DNA from: Thermoplasmata archaeon
GTDB lineage: Archaea > Thermoplasmatota > Thermoplasmata > Halarchaeoplasmatales > Halarchaeoplasmataceae
Assembly (NCBI GenBank): GCA_007129655.1
Contig: SKVC01000142.1
Location: 1-5,738 of the forward strand
DNA length: 5,738 bases
Direction of reading: 5' to 3'
Under the pieces are notes generated by a model, which saw nothing but the letters and a program-made list of their open reading frames with translations, was not told the DNA's origin and made no database searches. How positions within the stretch are numbered: the first letter of the stretch is position 1; every line of letters begins with the position of its first letter. The translations under genes were made by a program, and so were the position numbers. Shown one piece after another: positions 1 through 5,621 of the stretch.

Positions 1-1
1 A

Positions 2-403
2 AAAAACGATGATGCATGCCCTAATTGCGGAGAACCGCTGCATCACGGAAATGAACGTTGTAAGTGGTGCGGTCACTTTCTGGTAAATCATATCGATGAA
101 ACTGAGATAGTGGAGAACAAATATCCTATGGATAAACCCCATGTAGTAAAGAAGAGACCGAATATACTTCTCCCTGGCATCATCGCAATAGTCGTGGCCG
201 GAGCGCTGATATTGGTGTTTGTTTTTTACGCGGATACAGGCTGTTTAATATTTTATGGTATAATCATATTACTGATATTCTTGTACCTATTAACTCAATC
301 GTCATCCCTAGGTAGAAAACACCGAGAAGGGGATAATCTTGCCAAGGAAGCCGACGGTCGAGCATCCACCCCGGATAAGTTGGATAGATATAAGAGAATT
401 TAA
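2..403 (+). CDS. Zinc-ribbon membrane protein, 5' end cut by window
   Basis: The reading frame is open from the left edge, so the true start lies upstream; 133 residues are visible. Near the start is a CPNC...CKWC arrangement (Cys-x2-Cys-x10-Cys-x2-Cys, visible residues about 6-23), a typical small zinc ribbon. A charged linker ending in KKRPN follows, then two hydrophobic helices (visible residues about 55-76 and 80-98) and a basic, polar tail. By the positive-inside rule both ends should face the cytoplasm, with a short external loop. Zinc ribbon plus membrane helices is common in archaeal proteins of unknown function, and I do not recognise a specific family. A GTG at 110 could start a shorter protein, but it would cut off the zinc ribbon and has no clear ribosome site, so I reject it. 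Nothing ties it to the sulfur genes downstream. Confidence 0.8.
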   Translation, partial: KNDDACPNCGEPLHHGNERCKWCGHFLVNHIDETEIVENKYPMDKPHVVKKRPNILLPGIIAIVVAGALILVFVFYADTGCLIFYGIIILLIFLYLLTQSSSLGRKHREGDNLAKEADGRASTPDKLDRYKRI

Positions 404-423
404 GGCAAAATATCCCTGTAAGA

Positions 424-439
424 GATATATTCTTATATC
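424..439 (+). promoter_or_regulatory. TATA-like promoter with overlapping inverted repeat before the HTH gene
   Basis: GATATA (424-429) and TATATC (434-439) form a perfect 6-bp inverted repeat with a 4-bp spacer. This AT-rich stretch lies 21-36 nt before the ATG at 460, where an archaeal TATA box is expected. A weak ribosome site AAGGT (451-455) sits 4 nt before the start. A dyad over the TATA box just before a regulator gene could be an autoregulatory operator. The dyad is seen; the role is inferred, and AT-rich dyads occur by chance. Confidence 0.45.
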
Positions 440-459
440 GCCTACTCTTTAAGGTAAAT

Positions 460-753
460 ATGCGCTGCGAGGATTTCGTCAGGGATTATCTACCATCGGT
501 AAAGTCCTGCATAGTCAACGTTCTTTACAAAGAGTTCGGACTAACTCAGGTGGAGATATCCGATGCACTGAAAATTACTCAGCCCGCGGTATCCCAATAT
601 ATATCCGGTGTCAGAGGATGCGATGTTCTTTCCGAAGAGATATTAAAGGAGTCAAGGGAGATAGCCCTTGAGATCCACGTTTTGCTAAGAAAGGAAGCCC
701 TCGAACAGGAAAAACTCGACGAACTATTTTGCCGCGTCTGCAAGAAGATATGA
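460..753 (+). CDS. Small HTH transcriptional regulator (COG2522-like) with C-terminal CxxC
   Basis: This 97-residue protein has an XRE-type helix-turn-helix at about residues 28-50 (LTQVEISDALKITQPAVSQY, then SG-x-RG). It is typical of the archaeal predicted regulators of COG2522, which resemble the HTH part of the archaeal thiamine repressor ThiR. There is no ThiN ligand domain here. After the HTH come a charged helical stretch (about 58-88) and a C-terminal CRVC (91-94), with further cysteines at 3, 17 and 54. These cysteines could bind a metal or sense redox state, but that is inference. It lies 115 bp upstream of thi4 on the same strand, which makes it a candidate regulator of the thiazole/sulfur operon. 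The start at 460 has a short ribosome site (AAGGT) and an upstream TATA-like element. Confidence 0.82.
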   Translation: MRCEDFVRDYLPSVKSCIVNVLYKEFGLTQVEISDALKITQPAVSQYISGVRGCDVLSEEILKESREIALEIHVLLRKEALEQEKLDELFCRVCKKI

Positions 754-840
754 ACTTATTATCGTTCTCTTAAGCCAAAATTACGTTTGTCAAAAGCCTC
801 ATCTTTTATGATATGGCACAACATCTTCTCTCAAAAAGAA

Positions 841-865
841 TATATAACACCGTGATATTGGGGAG
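841..865 (+). promoter_or_regulatory. thi4 operon promoter (TATA box) and start-proximal G-rich site
   Basis: TATATAA at 841-847, preceded by a purine-rich BRE-like AAAAAGAA (833-840), is centred 25 nt before the thi4 ATG at 869. That spacing predicts transcription starting at or very near the ATG, so the first gene may be leaderless. A GGGGAG (860-865) lies 3 nt before the ATG and would work as a ribosome site only if transcription starts further upstream. The 754-868 gap shows no other gene and no strong oligo-T terminator. Confidence 0.6.
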
Positions 866-868
866 TAT

Positions 869-1639
869 ATGTTTGAAAGAGCGACAGAAAAGGATGTTAC
901 ACGAGCCATAGTCAAAGAATTTGGAAATCTGCTGGAAGAGCATGCGGATTCCGAAGTGGTGATCATCGGTGGCGGACCCAGCGGACTTATGGCTGCACGG
1001 GATCTAGCTATGAAGGGAAGAAAAGTTTTAGTGATCGAAAGGAACAATTATCTCGGCGGAGGCTTCTGGTTGGGCGGATTCTTGATGAACACGGTAACGG
1101 TAAGACACCCCGGCGAGGAGATATTGGATGAATTGGGGATACCTTACAAAAAGCAAGGCAATCTTTACACCACACTCGGACCCCATGCCTGTTCGAAATT
1201 GATAGCCTCTGCATGTGATGAAGGAGTGCATATACTAAATATGACGGAATTCGACGATGTGGTGTTTAGGGAAAAGGATAGAATAGGTGGCGTGGTCGTT
1301 AACTGGACTCCGGTTTCCAGCTTACCGAGGCAACTTACCTGCGTCGACCCTATCGCTCTGGAATGCAAAGTTGTTATCGATGCCACCGGCCACGATGCCT
1401 GTGTAGTCAAGAAGATGGAAGAGCGCGGTTTACTTAAAACCAAAGGTTTCGGGGGAATGTGGGTGGAGGAATCCGAAGACCTTGTTGTAGAGCATACCGG
1501 CAGTGTCCACGACGGTCTTGTAGTGACCGGGATGGCGGTTTCCACCACCTTCGGTTTACCCAGGATGGGTCCCACATTCGGGTCGATGCTGTTGTCCGGT
1601 CGTGCGGGGGCGAAGGTAGCTGATGAGTTACTCGGTTGA
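869..1639 (+). CDS. thi4: Thi4-family thiazole synthase with active-site cysteine
   Basis: This 256-residue protein makes the adenylated thiazole precursor of thiamine from NAD, glycine and a sulfur source. Visible family marks are the Rossmann loop GGGPSG (34-39) with VIERN (55-59) for dinucleotide binding, NTVTVRHPGEE (74-84), VVVNWTPV (142-149), ATGHD (172-176) and the C-terminal FGLPRMGPTFGSM block (228-240). The telling position is TCVDP (157-161). Cys158 aligns with the sulfur-donating cysteine of yeast and plant Thi4 (CMDP), where methanococcal sulfide-using enzymes have His (HVDP). This enzyme may therefore be the single-turnover Cys type known from eukaryotes and haloarchaea, unless it is resulfurated. 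It is the first gene of a four-gene operon, and its last 17 bp overlap the next gene. Length and start match archaeal homologues. The Cys alignment is from memory of family motifs. Confidence 0.95.
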   Translation: MFERATEKDVTRAIVKEFGNLLEEHADSEVVIIGGGPSGLMAARDLAMKGRKVLVIERNNYLGGGFWLGGFLMNTVTVRHPGEEILDELGIPYKKQGNLYTTLGPHACSKLIASACDEGVHILNMTEFDDVVFREKDRIGGVVVNWTPVSSLPRQLTCVDPIALECKVVIDATGHDACVVKKMEERGLLKTKGFGGMWVEESEDLVVEHTGSVHDGLVVTGMAVSTTFGLPRMGPTFGSMLLSGRAGAKVADELLG

Positions 1640-2354
1640 GATACCATTTCGACAAATTATACTTCACATCGATGAAACCATCGAAGGACTGGATGCCAAT
1701 TACATAGCAAGCGGATTGCATGAAATAACGGGTATAAACATAATAGTAAAAGGTGATATATTCCGCGAGTACAGTAGAGAAAGCACGCCGGAAGAGATCG
1801 CTAGCACCCGGATCGCAGATGTAAAATCAAGGGTTTTCCGTTCTCCCTTACCGGTTGAAATAGACATAGAAAAGAAGATACTTGCGGGAAAAAATATTAG
1901 AGGTATAATATATGATGGCTGGAAACTTTCTCGTATGATGTATTTACCGGAGAAAAATAGCAAGTATCATATGATCGCAGTAACACCACGTTTGATGGGA
2001 ACTCTGGAGAAAGGGGATGCAAGATATCACATCAGAGCTGTTCTTAACTCGATCCCTTCAATAATATCCACAGATGGGATAGTAGAAGGCCCTGCCAGAC
2101 CGAGATCGTATTACATCGGAAACGAAGGTCCTTGCGACGTAAATTACATGAGGTACGGTGACGAAAGGATGAGCAAAGCAATAATCTCCTATGCACTTCA
2201 AACCGTGATGTGGAGGATCACGGGAGTACCTTTTTGCTCCAGAAGAGGTTGTCCACTGTACAATTCACATTGGCAGGAAGAACTTATCGACAGCCAGGTA
2301 GAAGGTCGATTGTGCGAAGAACATCGGCCAAAATTATATTTATCTTCGAGGTGA
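1623..2354 (+). CDS. DUF6775/archaemetzincin-like protein lacking HExxH
   Basis: This 243-residue protein starts inside the end of thi4 with a ribosome site (AAGGT, 1613-1617) 5 nt before the ATG, so translation is probably coupled. A conserved-looking core is IIYDGWKLSRMM (95-106), then MGT...YHIRA, SIISTDGIVEGPARPRSYY (146-164). The C-terminus reads G201-x3-C205-x4-C210-P-L-x18-C231-x2-H234. This closely follows the archaemetzincin signature after its HExxH (Gx3Cx4CxMx17CxxC), with the last Cys replaced by His. At the expected HExxH positions are Thr194, Val195 and Arg198, so the catalytic zinc site and general base are absent. I recall related proteins listed as DUF6775 putative metallopeptidases. 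Peptidase activity is doubtful; a structural metal-binding or peptide/protein-binding role is more likely. Its place between thi4 and the E1-like gene suggests a function in sulfur transfer or Thi4 maintenance, which is inference. Confidence 0.75.
   Translation: MSYSVEIPFRQIILHIDETIEGLDANYIASGLHEITGINIIVKGDIFREYSRESTPEEIASTRIADVKSRVFRSPLPVEIDIEKKILAGKNIRGIIYDGWKLSRMMYLPEKNSKYHMIAVTPRLMGTLEKGDARYHIRAVLNSIPSIISTDGIVEGPARPRSYYIGNEGPCDVNYMRYGDERMSKAIISYALQTVMWRITGVPFCSRRGCPLYNSHWQEELIDSQVEGRLCEEHRPKLYLSSR
2348..2354 (+). promoter_or_regulatory. Ribosome binding site deciding the E1-like gene start
   Basis: GAGGTGA overlaps the end and stop codon of the preceding gene. It lies 9 nt before the ATG at 2364 but directly abuts the in-frame TTG at 2355, so the ATG is the better start. 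Confidence 0.7.
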
Positions 2355-2363
2355 TTGCCGTAC

Positions 2364-3356
2364 ATGGATAGATACTCCCGGCAAACGGTGCTCAAAGAAG
2401 TGGGTGAAGAAGGTCAGAAACGTATTGGGCATGGTACTGCCGTAATAATCGGGCTCGGCGGATTGGGTTCCGTAACGGCTGATGCCTTAGTTAGGTGCGG
2501 TGTAGGTAATATTAAGCTGATCGACAGAGACTTTGTGGAGTTGTCCAATCTTCAAAGGCAGACCGTCTATACCGAAGAAGATATCGGTAAACCAAAGGCC
2601 GAAGTAATGTATGATCATTTAAAAAAAGTGAATTCTAACGTTGAACTAGAAACACTGGTTATCGATGTAAACAAAAACAACATAGAAGATATGATCACAG
2701 GCGCTGATGTTGTGATGGACTGTACCGACAACATGAAGACACGGTACATAATCAACGATGCCTGCATTAAACATAACATACCATGGATATACACCGCTAT
2801 TTTAGGTACTTACGGGATGACCATGGATATCATTCCCGGCAAGGGCCCGTGCTTGAGATGTTTACTACCGAAAAAACCAAGGGTTGGAAGTATGGAAACA
2901 TGTGCCACTGCCGGCGTACTTTTCAGCATACCTCGGATCATGGCCAACGTCGCCTCCACGGAAGCTGTAAAGATGCTCATGGGTGTGGAAATACGTAAGG
3001 AAATGCTCACCATGGATCTCTGGAAGAACGAGTATGAGTTAATGACCATATCTAGGAACGATGAATGTCCTTGCTGTGAAAAACACGAATTTAAATATCT
3101 TGAAGAGGAAGAAGATCTAGCGGTTGAGCTGTGTGGTAGAAATTCCGTGCAGGTATCTCCGGGAGATGAGATCCAGCTTGACCTCAAGGCCATCGCAAAT
3201 AGATATCCTCGATCTAAATTGATGGGGAAATCAATGTTAAAGATACCTTCGGAAAAACACGAGTTGAACCTTTTCAGCGACGGAAGGTTGATAGTCAAGG
3301 GAACAGACGACGTAAAGAAAGCAAAAGCACTTTACTCGGAATATGTGGGGCGATAA
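2364..3356 (+). CDS. ThiF/MoeB/HesA-family E1-like adenylyltransferase with C-terminal extension
   Basis: This 330-residue protein belongs to the E1-like family that adenylates the C-terminal Gly-Gly of small sulfur carriers (ThiS, MoaD) so that sulfur can be loaded. Visible parts are RYSRQ (3-7), the nucleotide loop GLGGLG (30-35), DRDFVELSNLQRQ (54-66) with the acidic and Arg residues of the ATP site, CTDN (120-123), a zinc site from CLRC (163-166) and CPCC (235-238), and TCATAGV (179-185), whose Cys180 is at the usual catalytic position. Residues about 265-330 form an extension ending LNLFSDGRLIVKGTDD...LYSEYVG, seen in some ThiF/HesA proteins. ThiF and MoeB cannot be told apart by eye. 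No ThiS/MoaD-like partner ending in GG is encoded in the window. A TTG at 2355 would add three residues but is poorly spaced from the ribosome site. Confidence 0.92.
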   Translation: MDRYSRQTVLKEVGEEGQKRIGHGTAVIIGLGGLGSVTADALVRCGVGNIKLIDRDFVELSNLQRQTVYTEEDIGKPKAEVMYDHLKKVNSNVELETLVIDVNKNNIEDMITGADVVMDCTDNMKTRYIINDACIKHNIPWIYTAILGTYGMTMDIIPGKGPCLRCLLPKKPRVGSMETCATAGVLFSIPRIMANVASTEAVKMLMGVEIRKEMLTMDLWKNEYELMTISRNDECPCCEKHEFKYLEEEEDLAVELCGRNSVQVSPGDEIQLDLKAIANRYPRSKLMGKSMLKIPSEKHELNLFSDGRLIVKGTDDVKKAKALYSEYVGR

Positions 3357-3357
3357 G

Positions 3358-4533
3358 ATGAACATATCTAAGATAAGAAAGGATTTTCCCATTGTAAGCG
3401 ACTGGATCTATCTAGATAATGCATGCACCAGCCTGAAACCATGTCAGGTAACCGAAGCGGTAAGGGAATACTACGAAAAATTCTCGGTATGCAGCGGAAG
3501 AAGTACCCATTCGCTTTCCCTAGAACTGCAGCGGAGGATCGAAGCCGGAAGAGATTCTTTACGGAAACTTATCAACGCAAAATCCACGGATGAAATTGTA
3601 TACACAAAGAATTGTACTGAAGCTATCAATCTAGTGTCCAAAGGTATGAATCTCACAAAAGGAGATGTGGTGTTAACTACGGATAAAGAGCACAACAGTA
3701 ACCTTGTCCCATGGATAAAACTGCAGGATAATACAGGTATAACCTATCGGCAAGTCCCAACGGACAACGGGAACTTTGATATGGAAGCCTTTAAGGAAGC
3801 CATGAGCACCAAAGTCAAACTCGTCTCCATGGTACATACATCCAACCTTGACGGTTCCACAATACCTGCAAAGGAAGTAGCTGAAGTGGTTCACGATCAC
3901 GGTGGGATATTCATGTTGGATGCCGCACAGAGCGTACCTCACCGTCCGATAGATGTACAAAAGATCGATGTGGATCTGATAGCGTTTTCGGTACACAAGA
4001 TGATCGGTCCTACAGGTGTCGGGGTTCTATACGGTAAAAAAGATTTACTCGACGATATAGAGCCACTTCTATACGGAGGCGGCGGAGTCAAGAACACTAC
4101 GTCCCGGGAAGCGTTCCTTCAAGATTGTCCACGAAAATTCGAAAGTGGTCAGCAGAATTATGCAAGTCTTTTTGCAGTCAAAACCGCCGTAGAGTATCTG
4201 ATGGATATAGGTATGGATAACATACACGAGCATGAGATCAAGCTTAACGAATTCGCCACAAAAGAATTGCATGAATATGTACACATAATCGGTCCTGAAG
4301 AAGCCTCCGAAAGAAGCGGAATATTCAATTTCTACGTAGATGAACTCGGGGCACACGAAGTCTCTATTTTACTGGAAGAAGAAGGTATACTCACAAGAGG
4401 CGGTATGCAGTGTGTTCATTCGTGGTACAATAAAAATAAAATCGAAGGGGGAACAAGGGCTTCTTTCTATTTTTACAACACCATGGATGAAGTAAAAAAA
4501 TTCGTGGAGATAGTTAAAAAATATTTGTTATGA
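3358..4533 (+). CDS. SufS/CsdA-type (class V, group II) cysteine desulfurase
   Basis: This 391-residue PLP enzyme is predicted to remove sulfur from cysteine and hold it as a persulfide for downstream acceptors. Visible residues are YLDNACTSLKP (18-28), His112 in DKEHNSN (PLP stacking), Asp188 and Gln191 in MLDAAQS, the PLP lysine Lys214 in AFSVHKMIGPTG, the persulfide cysteine Cys352 in TRGGMQCVHSW, and Arg367 in TRASFYFYNT. The usual FEAGT segment reads FESGQQN (261-267), a divergence from standard SufS. Length matches the family. The ATG at 3358 follows the previous stop by one base and has GGGG (3347-3350) 7 nt upstream, so I prefer it to the in-frame ATG at 3343, which would add five residues and overlap the E1-like gene. 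No sufBC genes are visible, so the likely clients are the neighbouring Thi4, E1-like and ThiI-like proteins (inference). Confidence 0.93.
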   Translation: MNISKIRKDFPIVSDWIYLDNACTSLKPCQVTEAVREYYEKFSVCSGRSTHSLSLELQRRIEAGRDSLRKLINAKSTDEIVYTKNCTEAINLVSKGMNLTKGDVVLTTDKEHNSNLVPWIKLQDNTGITYRQVPTDNGNFDMEAFKEAMSTKVKLVSMVHTSNLDGSTIPAKEVAEVVHDHGGIFMLDAAQSVPHRPIDVQKIDVDLIAFSVHKMIGPTGVGVLYGKKDLLDDIEPLLYGGGGVKNTTSREAFLQDCPRKFESGQQNYASLFAVKTAVEYLMDIGMDNIHEHEIKLNEFATKELHEYVHIIGPEEASERSGIFNFYVDELGAHEVSILLEEEGILTRGGMQCVHSWYNKNKIEGGTRASFYFYNTMDEVKKFVEIVKKYLL

Positions 4534-4818
4534 TACACAAATACAGTTTTTCAAAAGGGGTTTAAGGGATTCGAACATCCTACTGACAACTTCGTGATCC
4601 GTACTCTTAAATAGTAATTTACCGGACGGGTATATACCCACCTCCGGATATTCAATAGTATCCTCTATCAACAGTATGACCTTTGAAGAGAATTTGATTG
4701 TATAGCCATTATCTTTGAATATCTGTTCGCACAACGACATATCCAGCTTGATCTTGTGCATCGGTTCCGCAATGAAGGCACCGGAGTCCGAGCACGGCTT
4801 TACCATATGATACATCAT
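4528..4818 (-). CDS. 96-aa protein of unknown function, partner of ThiI-like gene
   Basis: I do not recognise a named family. Translation would start at 4818, where the ATG overlaps the thiI stop (ATGA), with GGTGA (4822-4826) just upstream; a second ATG at 4815 is better spaced and equally possible. The visible core (about residues 40-85) reads as alternating beta strands and a helix, including EVGIYPSGKLLFKSTD (59-74). This resembles the ThiF extension in the same window, ELNLFSDGRLIVKGTDD: both have E, an aromatic, G-[RK]-L, K-[GS]-T-D. It has cysteines at 9, 30, 92 and 94, with CIC near the C-terminus, but no Gly-Gly end. It may be an adaptor or carrier for the ThiI-like or E1-like enzyme, but this is inference. 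Its stop codon directly abuts that of the convergent desulfurase gene, so the two coding regions overlap by 6 bp. Confidence 0.78.
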   Translation of the reverse strand: MMYHMVKPCSDSGAFIAEPMHKIKLDMSLCEQIFKDNGYTIKFSSKVILLIEDTIEYPEVGIYPSGKLLFKSTDHEVVSRMFESLKPLLKNCICVS

Positions 4819-5444
4819 CTTTCACCAATGGGTTCAAAAACCAGATCTTCGATCAGTCCACCCCAATCCAATTTATCTTCCTCCTTCAGCACATCATCTT
4901 TTTTACAGGATAATTTCGGGCCTTTGGGTGTAAGCATGCAGCATACGGCAGGTTGTATGGACAGTTCGTAAGTACCGATCTCTCTACCGATTTCGATGAC
5001 ATCGTTCTTGTCCAACCCGATCAACGGTCGGTGCACAGGGATATCCACGGCGGCGTCTTCTTCCACAAGGTTGGAAAGTGTCTGGGAAGCTACCTGTCCG
5101 AGACTCTCACCGGTAGCGATGGCATCCGCACCTATTTCTATGGCAAATTTAGACGCGGCACGATACATATTCCGCTTACACAGTATGCACTGATATCTCG
5201 GATTCGCGTTCTGTGCGATGGCTTTTTCCATCTCACCGAATCCTGCGCTGTATCCGGCCATCTCCGGATGGTACTCTCTCAACTTCTTCACCAATGAACG
5301 AACGTTCTCCATGGTTCTATCGTCGGTAAATGGTCTTGTGTCCATATGGAGCAGGGTCACATGGGCTCCGCTCTCGGCGAGCATATGGGCGGCCACCGGC
5401 GAGTCGATACCCGCCGACAATAGTACCACAACAGAATATTTCAT
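4815..5444 (-). CDS. thiI: ThiI-like PP-loop sulfurtransferase without THUMP or rhodanese domain
   Basis: This 209-residue protein covers only the PP-loop ATPase part of ThiI (COG0301), which in full-length enzymes adenylates tRNA U8 for 4-thiouridine. Visible marks are the PP-loop SAGIDSP (10-16, a variant of SGGxDSP), CILCKRNM (86-93), TGESLGQVASQTL (111-123), RPLIGLDK (139-146) and IGTYELSIQPAVCCMLTPKGP (156-176). Cys168/Cys169 fall where E. coli ThiI has its catalytic Cys344. The N-terminal ferredoxin-like/THUMP domains that bind tRNA and the C-terminal rhodanese domain are missing, so its substrate may not be tRNA unless another protein supplies binding. The frame is open to an ATG at 5522, but the ATG at 5444 is preferred because homology begins there and a TATA box sits about 28 nt upstream with no Shine-Dalgarno, implying a leaderless start. 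The 96-aa gene overlaps its stop. Confidence 0.88.
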   Translation of the reverse strand: MKYSVVVLLSAGIDSPVAAHMLAESGAHVTLLHMDTRPFTDDRTMENVRSLVKKLREYHPEMAGYSAGFGEMEKAIAQNANPRYQCILCKRNMYRAASKFAIEIGADAIATGESLGQVASQTLSNLVEEDAAVDIPVHRPLIGLDKNDVIEIGREIGTYELSIQPAVCCMLTPKGPKLSCKKDDVLKEEDKLDWGGLIEDLVFEPIGER

Positions 5445-5467
5445 CGTTATACGGTATAGGTGGACGG

Positions 5468-5479
5468 ATATTAATATTG
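5468..5479 (-). promoter_or_regulatory. TATA box for the thiI-like gene
   Basis: Read on the minus strand the stretch is AATATTAATAT, which includes the 10-bp palindrome ATATTAATAT (5468-5477). Its centre lies about 28 nt before the ATG at 5444. No Shine-Dalgarno is visible between them. The spacing fits leaderless transcription in archaea. Confidence 0.55.
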
Positions 5480-5506
5480 TTATGTTTTCCGGCTCGATAT
5501 CTCTGC

Positions 5507-5565
5507 TATCTGCGGCCACCATTCGCAGATTTCGTCAATATCTGCGATTGCCATTCGCACCTTTT
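5507..5565. repeat. Two copies of an inverted-repeat element, 32 bp apart, between divergent promoters
   Basis: Copy 1 starts at 5507 and contains a perfect dyad: ATCTGCG (5508-5514), a 9-bp spacer, then CGCAGAT (5524-5530). Copy 2 starts at 5539: ATCTGCG (5540-5546), a 9-bp spacer, then CGCACC (5556-5561), a degraded right arm. Both share TATCTGCG-N4-CCATTCGCA followed by a T-rich tail. The 32-bp period is about three helical turns, as expected for cooperative binding on one face of DNA. The element is upstream of both the thiI and polX TATA boxes. The repeat is seen; an operator role is inferred. Confidence 0.6.
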
Positions 5566-5591
5566 GTAGTTAAGTATCAACGGTCAACAAT

Positions 5592-5600
5592 CTTAAATTA
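5592..5600 (+). promoter_or_regulatory. TATA box for polX
   Basis: CTTAAATTA is centred 26 nt before the ATG at 5622. There is no Shine-Dalgarno in between, so a leaderless transcript is likely. Confidence 0.5.
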
Positions 5601-5621
5601 CTCTTATCCGTATAACCATGC

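Noticed and set aside
472..481. GATTTCGTCA shared with 5528-5537
   Set aside because: A single shared 10-mer is expected by chance in a window of this size, and one copy is inside a coding region.
754..868. TPP riboswitch upstream of thi4
   Set aside because: The gap is short, lacks the conserved CTGAGA and ACCTGA-type elements, and the TATA box lies too close to the start to leave a leader.
1165..1647. 160-codon open frame antisense to thi4
   Set aside because: It is a shadow of the well-supported thi4 gene, and its translation has low complexity with no recognisable motif.
5445..5522. 26-residue N-terminal extension of the ThiI-like protein
   Set aside because: The extension has no homology-like pattern and would include the thiI TATA box and part of the repeat; the start at 5444 fits leaderless spacing.
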